Origin: a bacterium
GTDB lineage: Bacteria; Babelota; Babeliae; Babelales; Babelaceae
NCBI GenBank assembly: GCA_021827715.1
Contig: JAKAUO010000047.1
Span: 1-34,623 of the forward strand
Direction: 5' to 3'
Length of the DNA: 34,623 nucleotides
Part shown: positions 7,958-18,300 of the stretch, in pieces
Position numbering within the stretch: the stretch's first letter is position 1
Layout: each line of letters opens with the position of its first letter
Position numbers and translations under genes: made by a program
The notes under the pieces: generated by a model
Databases searched by the model: none
What the model saw: only the letters and a program-made list of their open reading frames with translations
Told to the model about the DNA's origin: nothing

Positions 7958-8904
7958 CCATTATACAACACAACATTCCCTTAGCTGATAAAAATTGGTT
8001 CAAAACGGGTGGTACTGCGCAATGGTATGCTGACCCACGCACAGCCGCTGAGTTTGCTGATGCATTAGTCTATGCATATGCTCATAACCTACCCGTGACG
8101 GTACTTGGTGAAGGCGCCAATATACTCATCAGTGATGCTGGAATTTCAGGTCTGGTTATTCGCCCCGCGCTTAAAGATATATTTTTTGAAAAAATCACCG
8201 ACGCCATTCTTGTCACTGCGCAAGCTGGAGTGAGCATGTCCGATCTTATTGAACAATGTTTACACGAAGCCGCTCTGGGTCTTGAAGAATTTAGTGGAAT
8301 CCCGGGCACGGTAGGCGGTTCTGTTTTTATTAATATCCATTATTTTGAGTTCTTACTCAGTAACTTTCTTGTTGAAGCAACGGTAATTAATGCACAAACA
8401 GGGGACATTAAAAAGGTTAATCATGATTGGCTCCATTTCGGTTACAATTACTCAACCTTGCATGAAAAAGAATATTATTTGTTCGATGCAACATTTCGTT
8501 TAAAAAGGGCAGAAAGTGATCTTGAAGTTGCGTATGCTCGTGGTAGAAGAAAAGAGATTATTCGACATCGCACGGCACGCTACCCGAATGCACGAACCTG
8601 TGGAAGTTTTTTTAGGAACTTTTTCCCTGAAGAGGTCACGCTTGAAAGCCAAGGGAAAAAATTGATCTATGTTGCTTATTATCTTGATAAAATTGGAGTT
8701 AAAGGGGCTCTTTCTTGCGGAGGGGCAACCGTTTCATATCAACATGCCAACATGTTAGTAAACACGGGGACAGCCACAAGCGCCGATATTATTACCCTTG
8801 CGCGGACCATGCAGCAAAAGGTATACGATGCATATGGCATTATTCCCCAGCCTGAATGCCGTCTACTTGGTTTTTCTGATTATCCGTTATTAATTAAAAA
8901 GTAA
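7945..8904 (+). CDS. murB: UDP-N-acetylenolpyruvoylglucosamine reductase
   Basis: MurB reduces the enolpyruvyl group of UDP-GlcNAc-enolpyruvate to form UDP-MurNAc, an early cytoplasmic step of peptidoglycan synthesis, using FAD and NADPH. Seen: the FAD-binding LGEGANIL (54-61), GIPGTVGGS (118-126), the catalytic Ser in CGSFFRN (S221), and the C-terminal acid in QPECRLLG (E304). After GTVGG the usual MNAGAYG loop is replaced by a segment reading FINIHYFEFLLS (128-139), which marks a divergent subtype. Length is 319 residues. The start lies inside trhO, so expression is probably coupled. Confidence 0.93.
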   Translation: MHSLAIIQHNIPLADKNWFKTGGTAQWYADPRTAAEFADALVYAYAHNLPVTVLGEGANILISDAGISGLVIRPALKDIFFEKITDAILVTAQAGVSMSDLIEQCLHEAALGLEEFSGIPGTVGGSVFINIHYFEFLLSNFLVEATVINAQTGDIKKVNHDWLHFGYNYSTLHEKEYYLFDATFRLKRAESDLEVAYARGRRKEIIRHRTARYPNARTCGSFFRNFFPEEVTLESQGKKLIYVAYYLDKIGVKGALSCGGATVSYQHANMLVNTGTATSADIITLARTMQQKVYDAYGIIPQPECRLLGFSDYPLLIKK

Positions 8905-8995
8905 GCGCTATCTTCTGTTTTTGACTTTCTTCGATACATACAAGAGAGTATGTAAGACTAAAAATAAGAAATAGCATTAAAGACGATATCTTCAT
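8894..8995 (-). CDS. Possible small exported peptide (33 aa)
   Basis: A 33-residue minus-strand ORF begins MKISSLMLFLIFSL. It looks like a signal peptide followed by a short polar tail (EESQKQK). A purine-rich AAAAGGGTGAGT stretch lies just before the ATG at 8993-8995. It overlaps the 3' end of murB by 11 bp on the opposite strand. It may be a small secreted peptide or a chance ORF in a gap of 259 bp. There is no homology evidence. Confidence 0.3.
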   Translation of the reverse strand: MKISSLMLFLIFSLTYSLVCIEESQKQKIALTF

Positions 8996-9110
8996 ACTCA
9001 CCCTTTTAAAAAAATTATTAATCAGTAATTAAAATATATAATAATTTTCAACCAAAATCAATAAAAACCACTTTTAATACACCCTCTTTTAAAACCCATT
9101 CTATTTTTCA

Positions 9111-9138
9111 TTGACTCAACCTAATTAACAATTATACA
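9111..9138 (+). promoter_or_regulatory. Sigma70-like promoter of the exported hydrolase gene
   Basis: TTGACT (9111-9116), a 16-bp spacer and TATACA (9133-9138) precede the gene at 9164. TACAAT at 9135-9140, with an 18-bp spacer, is an alternative -10. The ribosome binding site AAGGGGGG follows. Confidence 0.6.
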
Positions 9139-9163
9139 ATTAAAATAAAGGGGGGCGAATCCT

Positions 9164-10570
9164 ATGAAAAAATTATTGAGTTTAAGTATGGTACTATTAC
9201 TAAAAGTATCACTTGAAAATTTTAGTATTTCTTTGCCAGAAGGATTTTGCATTGCAACAGAGATTGCAGAAAGCAAAAGTTGCAAAAGCCGTCAGGTTGA
9301 ATTCAACTCATCAATACCCGTTTTGCTCATCATTATTCATGGAACTTTTTCAAAAGCTGATTCACTCTTAGATGCTATAGTATTTAATAATGATACTATC
9401 CCTGCAGGATTTTTTAGCAATAATCACTATAACGCAACGCAACCTATTAGGTTAAGTTTTGAATGGAGCGGGGAAAATAATGATAACGCTCGAATAACAG
9501 GGGGAAAAAATTTAGCTCAAGGACTTAATGATATAATGCACCAATGCACACAACAAAATGTTCAGCCTGCCACCATTATTCTTGCTCATAGCCATGGCGG
9601 CAATGTAGTAGCCGTTGCCAGCAATAGGGTGAATAAGCCTATAGATTATGCAATTTTTTTAGCAACTCCTGTTTTACGGTATGATCATAATAAAAAAAGG
9701 GGCGATGAAACAGACCTTTATTTACCGCAAAAAATTAATAATCTTTTCCTTTTTTATTCTACGCTTGATATGGTGCAAACTTCAGGAGCATTCTTGAATG
9801 ATTTTAAACGGCGTTATGGTCCACTACCCGGCATAAGCTTGTACAATATAGCTTTGTTAATAAATGGTCAAGAACCGGGACATTCATTATATACACAACT
9901 TATCAACGATCATATCTTAGAATTATGCGTAAAAATTAAACACACTTATACCAAAAACAGAAACTTGGTTGCTCATATTGCACCACAAAATCAAATTGTT
10001 GATAAAATTATCGCTATAAAAAAATATGAACCTGAAGCAACCAATCCTTTTACCGGTATATCTACCGATAGTCTTTGGCCCAATTGGGAAAATTTTTCCT
10101 ATTCAGCAAGTGAAGTAGACGAAGACAAAGCAAGCGATGACGCACGGATGCTCTTTAATAATTTTTATAAATTTGAGTTTACTGATACCATGCCTTTTAT
10201 CGATAGATCAATTAAAGCGCTTCAAATGGAAGTATGTACTCGTGCTGTCGGCAAAATGGGAGCCACATTAGCTCTTTTACCCAAAGAACAAAAAGATTCC
10301 ATTACACAAACCTGTTGTCAATTTGATACATTCAAAACAGAACATCCAAATGCAAGCGCAGCAGTGCAATGCGCAAAAAGAGATACTCTCCCGAACAGAT
10401 CGCTCTCGTCCTCTGAAAATCAAACATTTTGTATGAATGTGGTTGGTGTACCCGGAAGATATCTTTCTTTATTGCCCACCGCGCAACGGGCCGATCTTTC
10501 AAAACGCTGCTGTTCACCTTCATTTAAAAATCGTCATCCAAAAGCCGCCGGCGCTTTAGGCTGTCAATAA
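9164..10570 (+). CDS. Exported alpha/beta hydrolase-like protein with two C-terminal Cys repeats
   Basis: An N-terminal signal peptide (about 1-22) is followed by an alpha/beta-hydrolase-like core. A beta strand leads into IIIHGTF (57-62, oxyanion region), and the nucleophile elbow is AHSHGGN with S143 (G-x-S-x-G variant with Ala first). D202 and H240 are plausible acid and histidine partners. This suggests a lipase or esterase acting outside the cytoplasm. The substrate is unknown. The C terminus carries two copies of a module of about 45 residues with the pattern C-x25-CC-x16/17-C (C358, C384-385, C403; then C423, C449-450, C467) sharing LLP and HP motifs. The 3' end overlaps the convergent amidase gene by 15 bp. 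Confidence 0.75.
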   Translation: MKKLLSLSMVLLLKVSLENFSISLPEGFCIATEIAESKSCKSRQVEFNSSIPVLLIIIHGTFSKADSLLDAIVFNNDTIPAGFFSNNHYNATQPIRLSFEWSGENNDNARITGGKNLAQGLNDIMHQCTQQNVQPATIILAHSHGGNVVAVASNRVNKPIDYAIFLATPVLRYDHNKKRGDETDLYLPQKINNLFLFYSTLDMVQTSGAFLNDFKRRYGPLPGISLYNIALLINGQEPGHSLYTQLINDHILELCVKIKHTYTKNRNLVAHIAPQNQIVDKIIAIKKYEPEATNPFTGISTDSLWPNWENFSYSASEVDEDKASDDARMLFNNFYKFEFTDTMPFIDRSIKALQMEVCTRAVGKMGATLALLPKEQKDSITQTCCQFDTFKTEHPNASAAVQCAKRDTLPNRSLSSSENQTFCMNVVGVPGRYLSLLPTAQRADLSKRCCSPSFKNRHPKAAGALGCQ

Positions 10571-11452
10571 GCAGCTACATTTTTTATTGATTAAGCAATG
10601 CTCACACAGCAACGCCTGTAATCGAGCAACAGTTTCTTTATCTGCTTTGCCATCAATTAAGGTTGGCCGATAGTGCATTTGAAATGCTCTAATAATATCT
10701 TCTTGAGTAACATCAGCATCTGGAAGCCTGTATCCCCAAATATGCAAGTGCTTGATAAGCCATTCTGTTCTTTTTGCTTCATCATTAAATACTGTACGAG
10801 ATAAGCAGCGTAAAGGATATAATTTACTGCTATCTGGCCAGACGCCGATACCATGCTCTGCCAATTTTTTCCAAGGAAATAACGGGCCTGGATCATTTTT
10901 TCTGCGCGGGGCTATATCTGAATGAGCAACCACATTACGAGGAAGTATCTTTTTATTACGCTGCAGAATTTTTTTGCATAAGGCAATAGTTGCTTCTATT
11001 TGACGGGCATCATAAGGATACCATTCTTTGTCAGATCCCTTTACCACTATACCCTGTGGTTGACGAGAATTTACCCGATAACCTAAATTAACATGCTCAA
11101 TGCCTATTGAATGAAAATTAATTTTTTTTTGCGTTGCATCAGGACCTTCAAGACCCTGCCAATAAGAAACGCCTGCATGTCGAGCTGCCTTTTCTTCTAA
11201 GACATGCTGGTAAACGTGGCCATCGGCGTCAATGGTGTAATGCGCACTTACCGGAGTTGGCACATCGGTTTTTGCAAAAATTTCTTGAACGCGCCATAAC
11301 GGCTGCGCCGTATAATGCAAAACCAAAATAGTGGGGGTTACTTCTTGCCCAGAATCAACATCAAAGCGCTCAAGAAAATTTGGCGATGGGTGCTGAATAA
11401 GAGTTGCCGCCAATGGCAACAATACAATAGTTCCTAAAATCTCTTTACGCAT
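10556..11452 (-). CDS. N-acetylmuramoyl-L-alanine amidase (AmiD type)
   Basis: This zinc amidase of the amidase_2 family cleaves the bond between MurNAc and the stem peptide in the periplasm. Seen: a hydrophobic N-terminal export signal (about 5-20), LHYTA with zinc ligand H46, HSIGIEH with probable catalytic E119, VVAHSDIAP with H177, and NDPGP with D187. A C-terminal peptidoglycan-binding type 1 domain follows (about 225-290), including an IIRAFQ helix. Order and length (298 residues) match E. coli AmiD, but no lipobox is evident. Likely role is turnover or recycling of peptidoglycan. The ribosome binding site is part of a run of eight G. Confidence 0.88.
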   Translation of the reverse strand: MRKEILGTIVLLPLAATLIQHPSPNFLERFDVDSGQEVTPTILVLHYTAQPLWRVQEIFAKTDVPTPVSAHYTIDADGHVYQHVLEEKAARHAGVSYWQGLEGPDATQKKINFHSIGIEHVNLGYRVNSRQPQGIVVKGSDKEWYPYDARQIEATIALCKKILQRNKKILPRNVVAHSDIAPRRKNDPGPLFPWKKLAEHGIGVWPDSSKLYPLRCLSRTVFNDEAKRTEWLIKHLHIWGYRLPDADVTQEDIIRAFQMHYRPTLIDGKADKETVARLQALLCEHCLINKKCSCLLTA

Positions 11453-11496
11453 TCCATCACCCCCCCCATAAAAACAATTTCTATTATGTAATTATA
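11453..11496 (-). promoter_or_regulatory. Leader of the amidase gene: -10 box and G8 ribosome binding site
   Basis: On the minus strand a perfect TATAAT (11491-11496) is followed about 23 bp later by a run of eight G (11460-11467) that serves as the Shine-Dalgarno, 7 bp before the ATG. I could not find a good -35 box. A G8 tract in this place could vary in length by slippage and alter translation. Confidence 0.45.
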
Positions 11497-11569
11497 GTAA
11501 CAGGTGAGCGTAAAGAGATACAAGAAAAAATTATAGATTCACTTATAATCAATGAATAGTAATGAATAG

Positions 11570-13501
11570 TTACGAGAGCTGCGTTCCATTTTCTACTTTA
11601 TGTTCAGGAGAAATCAATATTAATCGTTCTTGTCCCTCTTTTGCAAAAAGCATCATCCCCTGTGATTCAAGACCCATCATTTTACGGGGTGCAAGATTAA
11701 AGACAAAAATACCCTGTCTTGCAAGTAAGTGGTCAGGCGTAAATGATTTACGAATGCCAGAAAGTATTTGGCGCGTACCAAAGGCACCAAAGTTTACTTT
11801 TAGTACATAGAGCTTGTCAGATTTTTCAAGCGTTTGAACATCTTCAATGGTGCCGACACGTAATTCGATTTTTGCAAAATCATCAATCGTAATAGTCGGG
11901 GTAGTTTTTACTTCTTCTGCCATAGTTTCTTCTTTTTGTGGTTCTATTTTATTAAATAATATTTCACCTTGGGTAAGGACAAAGGTTTTGTTCCAGGGTT
12001 CGCTTAATAATTCAGCATATATATCTTTATCAAGCTCAAGGGACATGCCAAGCTGCTGTAATAACTGCTCCATTTTAGTCGGCATTAAGGGCAAACACAT
12101 ATACCCAATAGTGTATAAAGCATGGCACGCTGCAGAGATTGTTTCATCAAAATCTTGCTGAGAAATTTTAACACGTTTCCATGGTTCACGCACATGAAAA
12201 TATTTATTCACCGCCTGAATATATTCCCACACTATCGCATAGGCCCGGTTCATGTAGCCACTTTCCATTTCTTGCATAAAACGAACAAGAATATTTTTAC
12301 CCGTTTCATACAAAACAACAGATTCTGGAGACAGCTCTGCAGGGGGAACTACCCTACTGAGATTATTCTTTAAGGCAAGCGTGATCATGCGGTTCAGTAA
12401 ATTGCCCAGATCATGCGCAAGATCAGAATTAATACGCTGCTCTAATTCAGGGTAAGTAAAGGGCGAATCTTGGGTTATAGCAAGATGACGCACTAAATAG
12501 TAACGCACTTGATCAACACCATAGGTGGCTGCAAGTTCGATAGGGTCAACTGCATTGCCGCGAGATTTTGACATCTTATGCTCACCTATTTTAATCCACC
12601 CATGCACCAGTAATTTTTTTGGTAACGCCAAATGGCTGGCCATTAAAAATGCGGGCCAAAAAACTGCATGGAACCGGACAATGTCTTTACCCAAAACCTG
12701 CAAATCTGCCGGCCACCAAAAATTAAATTCTTTTTCTTTATGCGGCTGGCCATAACCAACCCCCGTAATATAGTTATTTAATGCATCTGCCCATACATAG
12801 GTAACATGGTGCTTATCACCAGGAAACGGAATTCCCCATGAAATAGTAGTTCGCGATATTGAAAGATCTTTCAATCCGGATTGCACAAACGCAATAACCT
12901 CTGCCATACGTTCTGGTGGCGTAATAAAATGTGGATTATCTTTATAAAAGTCAAGTAATTGCTCCTGATACTTAGAAAGTTTGAAAAAATATGACTCTTC
13001 TGATACATATTCTGTTACTCTCCCACAGGTTGGGCATAAGGGTATGGCTGCTTCCTGCAAACTTTCCTGCGGAATATCTTTTTCTGTTACAAAGGTCTCG
13101 CAAGGGGTACAATAAAAACCCGCATAATGGGATTTGTAAATATCACCTGAAACGAGTAAACGTTCTATCCATGCCTGCACTGCTGCGATATGTTCAGGGT
13201 CGGTCGTGCGGATAAAACGGGTATACTCTATGTTGTATAATGCCCATGCATCTTTAAAAGGAGCAATAAAACTATCAACAAATTCTTTTGGCTCTTTCCC
13301 TGCTGCCGCTGCTGATTGTGCGATTTTTTGACCATGCTCATCTGTGCCGGTAAGAAAAAATACTTTTTTATTATGCAGTCTCTGGTAGCGAGCAGCAACA
13401 TCTGCTAATAATGTTGAATACAATGACCCAAGATGCGGACGCGCATTAACATAATAAATAGGCGTGGTAACATAAAATTTTTTTGTAGCTAAATTATCCA
13501 T
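11570..13501 (-). CDS. metG: Methionine--tRNA ligase
   Basis: This class I synthetase charges tRNA-Met and initiator tRNA. The HIGH motif is HLGS (23-26), the KMSKS motif is exact (309-313), and two Cys pairs form one zinc knuckle (C131, C134, C156, C159). The anticodon-binding helical domain follows. The last 110 residues are an appended EMAP/Trbp111-type tRNA-binding domain, starting around ITIDDFAKIELRVG, which usually mediates dimerisation. Length (643 residues) is normal for the form with this extension. A GGTGG ribosome binding site supports the start. The gene lies downstream of a terminator, so it needs its own promoter, which I did not identify. Confidence 0.96.
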   Translation of the reverse strand: MDNLATKKFYVTTPIYYVNARPHLGSLYSTLLADVAARYQRLHNKKVFFLTGTDEHGQKIAQSAAAAGKEPKEFVDSFIAPFKDAWALYNIEYTRFIRTTDPEHIAAVQAWIERLLVSGDIYKSHYAGFYCTPCETFVTEKDIPQESLQEAAIPLCPTCGRVTEYVSEESYFFKLSKYQEQLLDFYKDNPHFITPPERMAEVIAFVQSGLKDLSISRTTISWGIPFPGDKHHVTYVWADALNNYITGVGYGQPHKEKEFNFWWPADLQVLGKDIVRFHAVFWPAFLMASHLALPKKLLVHGWIKIGEHKMSKSRGNAVDPIELAATYGVDQVRYYLVRHLAITQDSPFTYPELEQRINSDLAHDLGNLLNRMITLALKNNLSRVVPPAELSPESVVLYETGKNILVRFMQEMESGYMNRAYAIVWEYIQAVNKYFHVREPWKRVKISQQDFDETISAACHALYTIGYMCLPLMPTKMEQLLQQLGMSLELDKDIYAELLSEPWNKTFVLTQGEILFNKIEPQKEETMAEEVKTTPTITIDDFAKIELRVGTIEDVQTLEKSDKLYVLKVNFGAFGTRQILSGIRKSFTPDHLLARQGIFVFNLAPRKMMGLESQGMMLFAKEGQERLILISPEHKVENGTQLS

Positions 13502-13520
13502 AATAATCCACCGTAATAAG

Positions 13521-13555
13521 AAAAAAGAGCCCTGGAAAAATCCAAGGCTCTTTTA
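13521..13555 (-). terminator. Intrinsic terminator after the barrel gene
   Basis: A strong stem pairs AAGAGCC with GGCTCTT, with further pairing of TGG to CCA inside and a loop of A/T. On the minus strand it ends in a run of T, so it terminates the minus-strand unit ending at 13578. On the plus strand the T-tract is shorter (TTTTAG). Confidence 0.85.
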
Positions 13556-13577
13556 GTATACGGTAAAAAATAATCAA

Positions 13578-15374
13578 TTAAAAATAGACATCTAAACCGA
13601 TATGGAAATCAACCTCGGCGGGAATATTTTTACCACCAATGGTTGCTTCAAACCCTAAGAAGGTACTGATACATTCACCACTGAAGAATGTTTCAGTACG
13701 AATTCTGTGCGCTACGCGGTCTGTGTTATTGGTGTATACACAGGTATCAAGTGGTTGCAGTATGCCAGCCCAATCAACAGCAGTGCTTTGACAAAGGTAT
13801 AATTTATCACGGCTTTTTACATAGGCTTCATAGCCAAACATAACGCCCATGCATTCACAGTATGGATTAATGATATTCGCGTTCACATCAATGATTGCAT
13901 ATTGCCATGATGTTTTAGCATTAATACAGGGTCCTATATTTTTGATCGTTGCACCTTTAAATGGTGCTGCAATATTGTTATTTGCTGGTAACACCCAAAT
14001 ATAGTAGGCATCAAAATTGAAGGTTAAATAGCGACAACCTTCAATACCTCCAGCAGATCCAAGGCCAATCTCAGCATGTCCGTTGTTACCTGTAGGAAAT
14101 TTAAGAATTTGAAGTGGATTATTAACTTTAATACCTGTTGGCGCAGTTGCCCATAAGCGGCCTTCAAGATAGCCACGATTCGCCCAATCATATGCAAGGA
14201 ACCATTCAAAGTTCAAGTCACCCATGCCGCGCGTATTTCCGTAACATGCATTCAATCCAACTTGGTTAGTGAAATCAGTTAACGAAGTATTTGCTAATGC
14301 ATTAAAGGCATTAGTCAATGCCGTGAATACGTTATAGGTACCTGGCAGAAGTGCACCCGGGGTCGTTGCACCGACACCTTGTACATTTGGCACTACCCAG
14401 AGGTGTGATTGTGCAACAGAACTTGCTGCAAGCGCAGCATAGGGGATATCTGATGCTACACGCCCACGTTGCAAATTAGTAAGACCACTGCCATCACCTT
14501 GCAAAACAGCTGCTCCATTTTGAGGAACATCTGCCCAGCGAACTGAAGTAGGCACAGAACCATTAGTACTTTCAATAATATCTAAAAATGGCGCAACTGA
14601 AGTAGGTAGTGAGGTAGAAGGGACACCTCCTGATACATTTTGTTGTGCAATAAGAATATCTGTTGCCGGATAGGTGACCATTGGAACTGCCTGCCCATTA
14701 ACATTATAGCTTACTCGATTAAGAACATTTAATGCATCCAATCGTGCAGCAAAAACATTTTGGGTAATAGCAGGACGTCCATCAACTTGGATAGATTCCA
14801 CACGTTGCTGATACAGCCCTGAGACCGGATTATTATTTTCTGCGGCAATAATCGGATCGCCACAGAGAGGCTCTACTCTAATATCACGAAAGGGAATACG
14901 AATACGTAAGCCGGTATTCCAGTGATTATCACATCCAAAACGTGTACTCCAGTTGGTGCCAAACCAAACACCCTGCTCACGATAATCAACATTGATAGTA
15001 ATAGGGGTAAGAAGAACAAATGGGTTAATGGGAGTACCCGGTGCAATAACCGAATTTGCAAAAGCTTCTTCCAATGTAAAGGTTGATTGCCCAAAATAAA
15101 GTGCTGCTAATGATTCTTTACGCCCCGGACAGCACTTCCCCGGAACTGTTGTGTCACCGCACTTATTATTATAGGCATCCGGCGCGGTTCGAAAGTAAAT
15201 ACCGGTCCAAAAATGCACATCGAGATTCGAATCATTTAACTCACGGTCACGATCCAATGGATAGTGCATGTACCCTTCAAATAAGCTTAAGGGTGTTCGT
15301 GTCTCTTGCCATGCCTGCACGGTACCGGCGCAAGCCAGTACCGTATATACAACGAGATTTAATTGCTTATTCAT
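13578..15374 (-). CDS. Probable outer-membrane beta-barrel protein, Cys-containing
   Basis: The family is not recognised. A signal peptide ends at about residue 21 (TVQA-W). The mature part is rich in alternating aromatic and polar strands and ends in FHIGLDVYF, a C-terminal Phe of the type recognised by BamA. A small Cys cluster (C72, C81, C82) sits near the N terminus, and further cysteines (C148, C171 and a C-E-C near the end) could form disulfides. A Ser/Thr/Asn-rich insert (about 180-330) is likely extracellular. It follows the 1373-residue exported protein after 20 bp, so they are probably cotranscribed. A pore or anchor for that protein is possible but unproven. Confidence 0.65.
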   Translation of the reverse strand: MNKQLNLVVYTVLACAGTVQAWQETRTPLSLFEGYMHYPLDRDRELNDSNLDVHFWTGIYFRTAPDAYNNKCGDTTVPGKCCPGRKESLAALYFGQSTFTLEEAFANSVIAPGTPINPFVLLTPITINVDYREQGVWFGTNWSTRFGCDNHWNTGLRIRIPFRDIRVEPLCGDPIIAAENNNPVSGLYQQRVESIQVDGRPAITQNVFAARLDALNVLNRVSYNVNGQAVPMVTYPATDILIAQQNVSGGVPSTSLPTSVAPFLDIIESTNGSVPTSVRWADVPQNGAAVLQGDGSGLTNLQRGRVASDIPYAALAASSVAQSHLWVVPNVQGVGATTPGALLPGTYNVFTALTNAFNALANTSLTDFTNQVGLNACYGNTRGMGDLNFEWFLAYDWANRGYLEGRLWATAPTGIKVNNPLQILKFPTGNNGHAEIGLGSAGGIEGCRYLTFNFDAYYIWVLPANNNIAAPFKGATIKNIGPCINAKTSWQYAIIDVNANIINPYCECMGVMFGYEAYVKSRDKLYLCQSTAVDWAGILQPLDTCVYTNNTDRVAHRIRTETFFSGECISTFLGFEATIGGKNIPAEVDFHIGLDVYF

Positions 15375-15394
15375 AATAATAGTCCTTTATTTTT

Positions 15395-18300
15395 TTATTG
15401 TTCCGGATTCACTTCAGATAACTCTTGCGCACCTGTAGTAAGGTCCACAGCAATACCAACAGCGCCTATTGCCACTGCATTACTTGGATTAACGTAGGTA
15501 CCATTAAGACCTCTGATAGGACCGGCAAGATTTCGGACAATCCCATCAACCCCTGAAGCATTTAAGACAAAACCTATGGTTAATTCGCCAAGTTTATTTC
15601 TAAAAATAGAGGCAATTTTCCCTGCTTGGGTCGTGTATTCACTCATTGAAAGATAGTTAAAGAAGTCTAAACCAGATGCATTAGTAATAGGTGTCAGCAC
15701 TGTTTTTGCGTAATCTTGCAAGGAGTTTTTAGATGACATAATATCGGCAAAGATGTTGACATTGGTTTGACCGGCAACGCCTTGGACCAATGGCTGAACC
15801 GCTGTTGGATTTCCAGAAACAAGCACCATATTACCACCGCCTAAGACATCAGCATTTACCTGATCAAAGCTAAAGGTATACGTTGTTGGAGCAGCATTGG
15901 AAATAGCAAATAACCCGGCAAGATTATTGTCGCCTGTGTAAATTTGCTGATTTTTTAAGGTACCTTCAGGAACAGTTAGGGATATGCTATTAACATTATA
16001 CAGTTGCCCAACAAGCCAGGTATTTGGAGCAGATTGTGGCTTATTGACAATACCCACACCTAACCCTAAGAACCCTTGACTGTTTATATCAAGTAATGCA
16101 CCGACACCAGTAAGCACTAACGCAAAATTAAGAGGACTTGCTATCAATGAATAAGTAACGTCACCTATTTGAAACCCTCCGCCATATTCAGAATCAGAAC
16201 CGATCTGAAAACGTGCGTTATCTGTAAATGCCCACGACTGGTTAGTTGTCGGAACCAAATCATTACTGTTATTTTCGACACCCACTAACGCGCCTCGTGG
16301 AATAAAGAAGGTCGCATTTTCTTTAAAGGTTACCCGGCCCGCGCCAGAGAATATCACACGCATATCGTCAGTTGAAGTGACATCTGTTCCTGCGGGAATA
16401 TTAACTGCATAATCTGGTTCACAATACAGACGTGAATCGCCTTCAAAAATAAGGTTGCCACCACCAAGTACCACTTGGGCGCCCGGTTCAAGCACCATGT
16501 TAACTGCGCCTGAAATGACTAGGGACTGCATGGTTGAAGTAAATTGGGTTAAATCTAACACACCGTCAGATTTCACACGTAATTCTGTAGGGACCACTGA
16601 ATCAATTAATAATCTGTTGCCGGTTACCGATGTTGAACCGAATGCGGTTCCTGTTACTATATGGCAGTAGTTATTAATAAGAGTATTAACATTCAAGCGA
16701 ACCGTTGCATCACCATTCGGCATTAAAATTACCCCATTAATGCCCAGTACCACACTTGCATCAACAGAATCAACATTACGTGCTGCAGTGCCAAGACCAA
16801 CAAGTGCATTATTATCTAACGCAAGTACGCCCACCGGTGCAGTTGCGCAAGAATTACCCGTTGGAGAAGATTTCCCATTAAGAAGAACAAATTCTCGCAC
16901 GAGCCCGCCATCGACAAGTAAATGCACCTGATCACCAAGGCGTGAATTGATAACCTGCAATTGATCAACTATTCCTTGAATTGTTGGCAATCCATTTAAG
17001 TTTGCGGCAGAAACCGGATACAAGCTGGCGGGAAAGAAGGGCGCCGTTGTTGGTTCATACGGAACAAAGAGCGCTTGACCATAGGTGCCACAATAATCTT
17101 TCATTAAATTCTGCCAATCAAGGGTATAATCAGCAACTTCTTGACCTGGAGCAATAATAATCAGCTGTGAAGGATCATTAAGGTTAAGTTGCCATTCAGT
17201 AATGCCTACTCGTGGATCAAAAAATACTTGATTGTATCCTAAATTCACTTGACCATTTGCCGATTTAGTGACCATCATACCAAAATTTGCGCGATAGCCG
17301 ATATCGTTAATACCCACGTTTGTTACTAGACCGTTATAGTCAACAAACATACCACCTTGTCCTGTTGTGCCACTTGATTGTGGGCTTTTTAAATCACCAC
17401 CTTGGGTTGCAAAGGAATAAAACTCACCATTAATGATTAAGCTTGGCACACTGGTTCCCCCAAAAGTAGTATTTGGTGGCACTTGAGCACCGATAGAAAT
17501 ATTACTTGCACAGGATAAATAGATGGTATTCACACCCAATTGACCAGAAATATTTCCGGTTATCCCTGGGGTAATTTTATTATTATTAAGAGAAACGCTT
17601 AATAATAATTCAAGCGCATCTGGGTTGACTGGAGAGTCACCATTACTCGTAACCGTTTGCATAACATCCAGTTGCGCATTGCGGCTTATGATAGTTTGAA
17701 AATCCGATGCCCAAGAACTTACTTCGGTGCCCAAAATTAAATTACGGCCTGTGCCGTTGTCAATGCAACGACCGTTACCAAAGCTGGTGAACACACTCGT
17801 GTTATCAGCTGCAGCAAATGGCTGATCATTTACCACCTGTAGACTTAAGCCCACTACTGCTGCGTTAGTGTGTAAATCAAAGTATGAATTGTAAAATTGA
17901 ATTGCAGGAACTACGCGTGCTGCATAACATGGGCAACTCAGGTTTGATGAACAGCAGATATTAAGGCGATCGCCACCTTGATAGGTAGGTGAAGACCAAC
18001 CTGCACCGTTGTCCTGATAGATAGCATGAATCTCATCAGTATGTTGTAAATGCATGTCATTCAACTGCATTTTGTTATTAATAAAAAAGCAAGCGCTTCC
18101 ATATTGCAGATAGTTACCCTGATCATCTTGGGCGAATGTTCTTAAAGGAAAATTAGTGTCATTTTGATAAATAAGAACTGAGCCACCTGTTGGGGTAACT
18201 TGCCAAGAAAGTATTTGTAAGGCGGTACCCGCGGTGGATGCTGCATCTGAATCGCCTTGGACAATTAATGGTCCCTCTACTTCAAGTACAATGGTACCTG

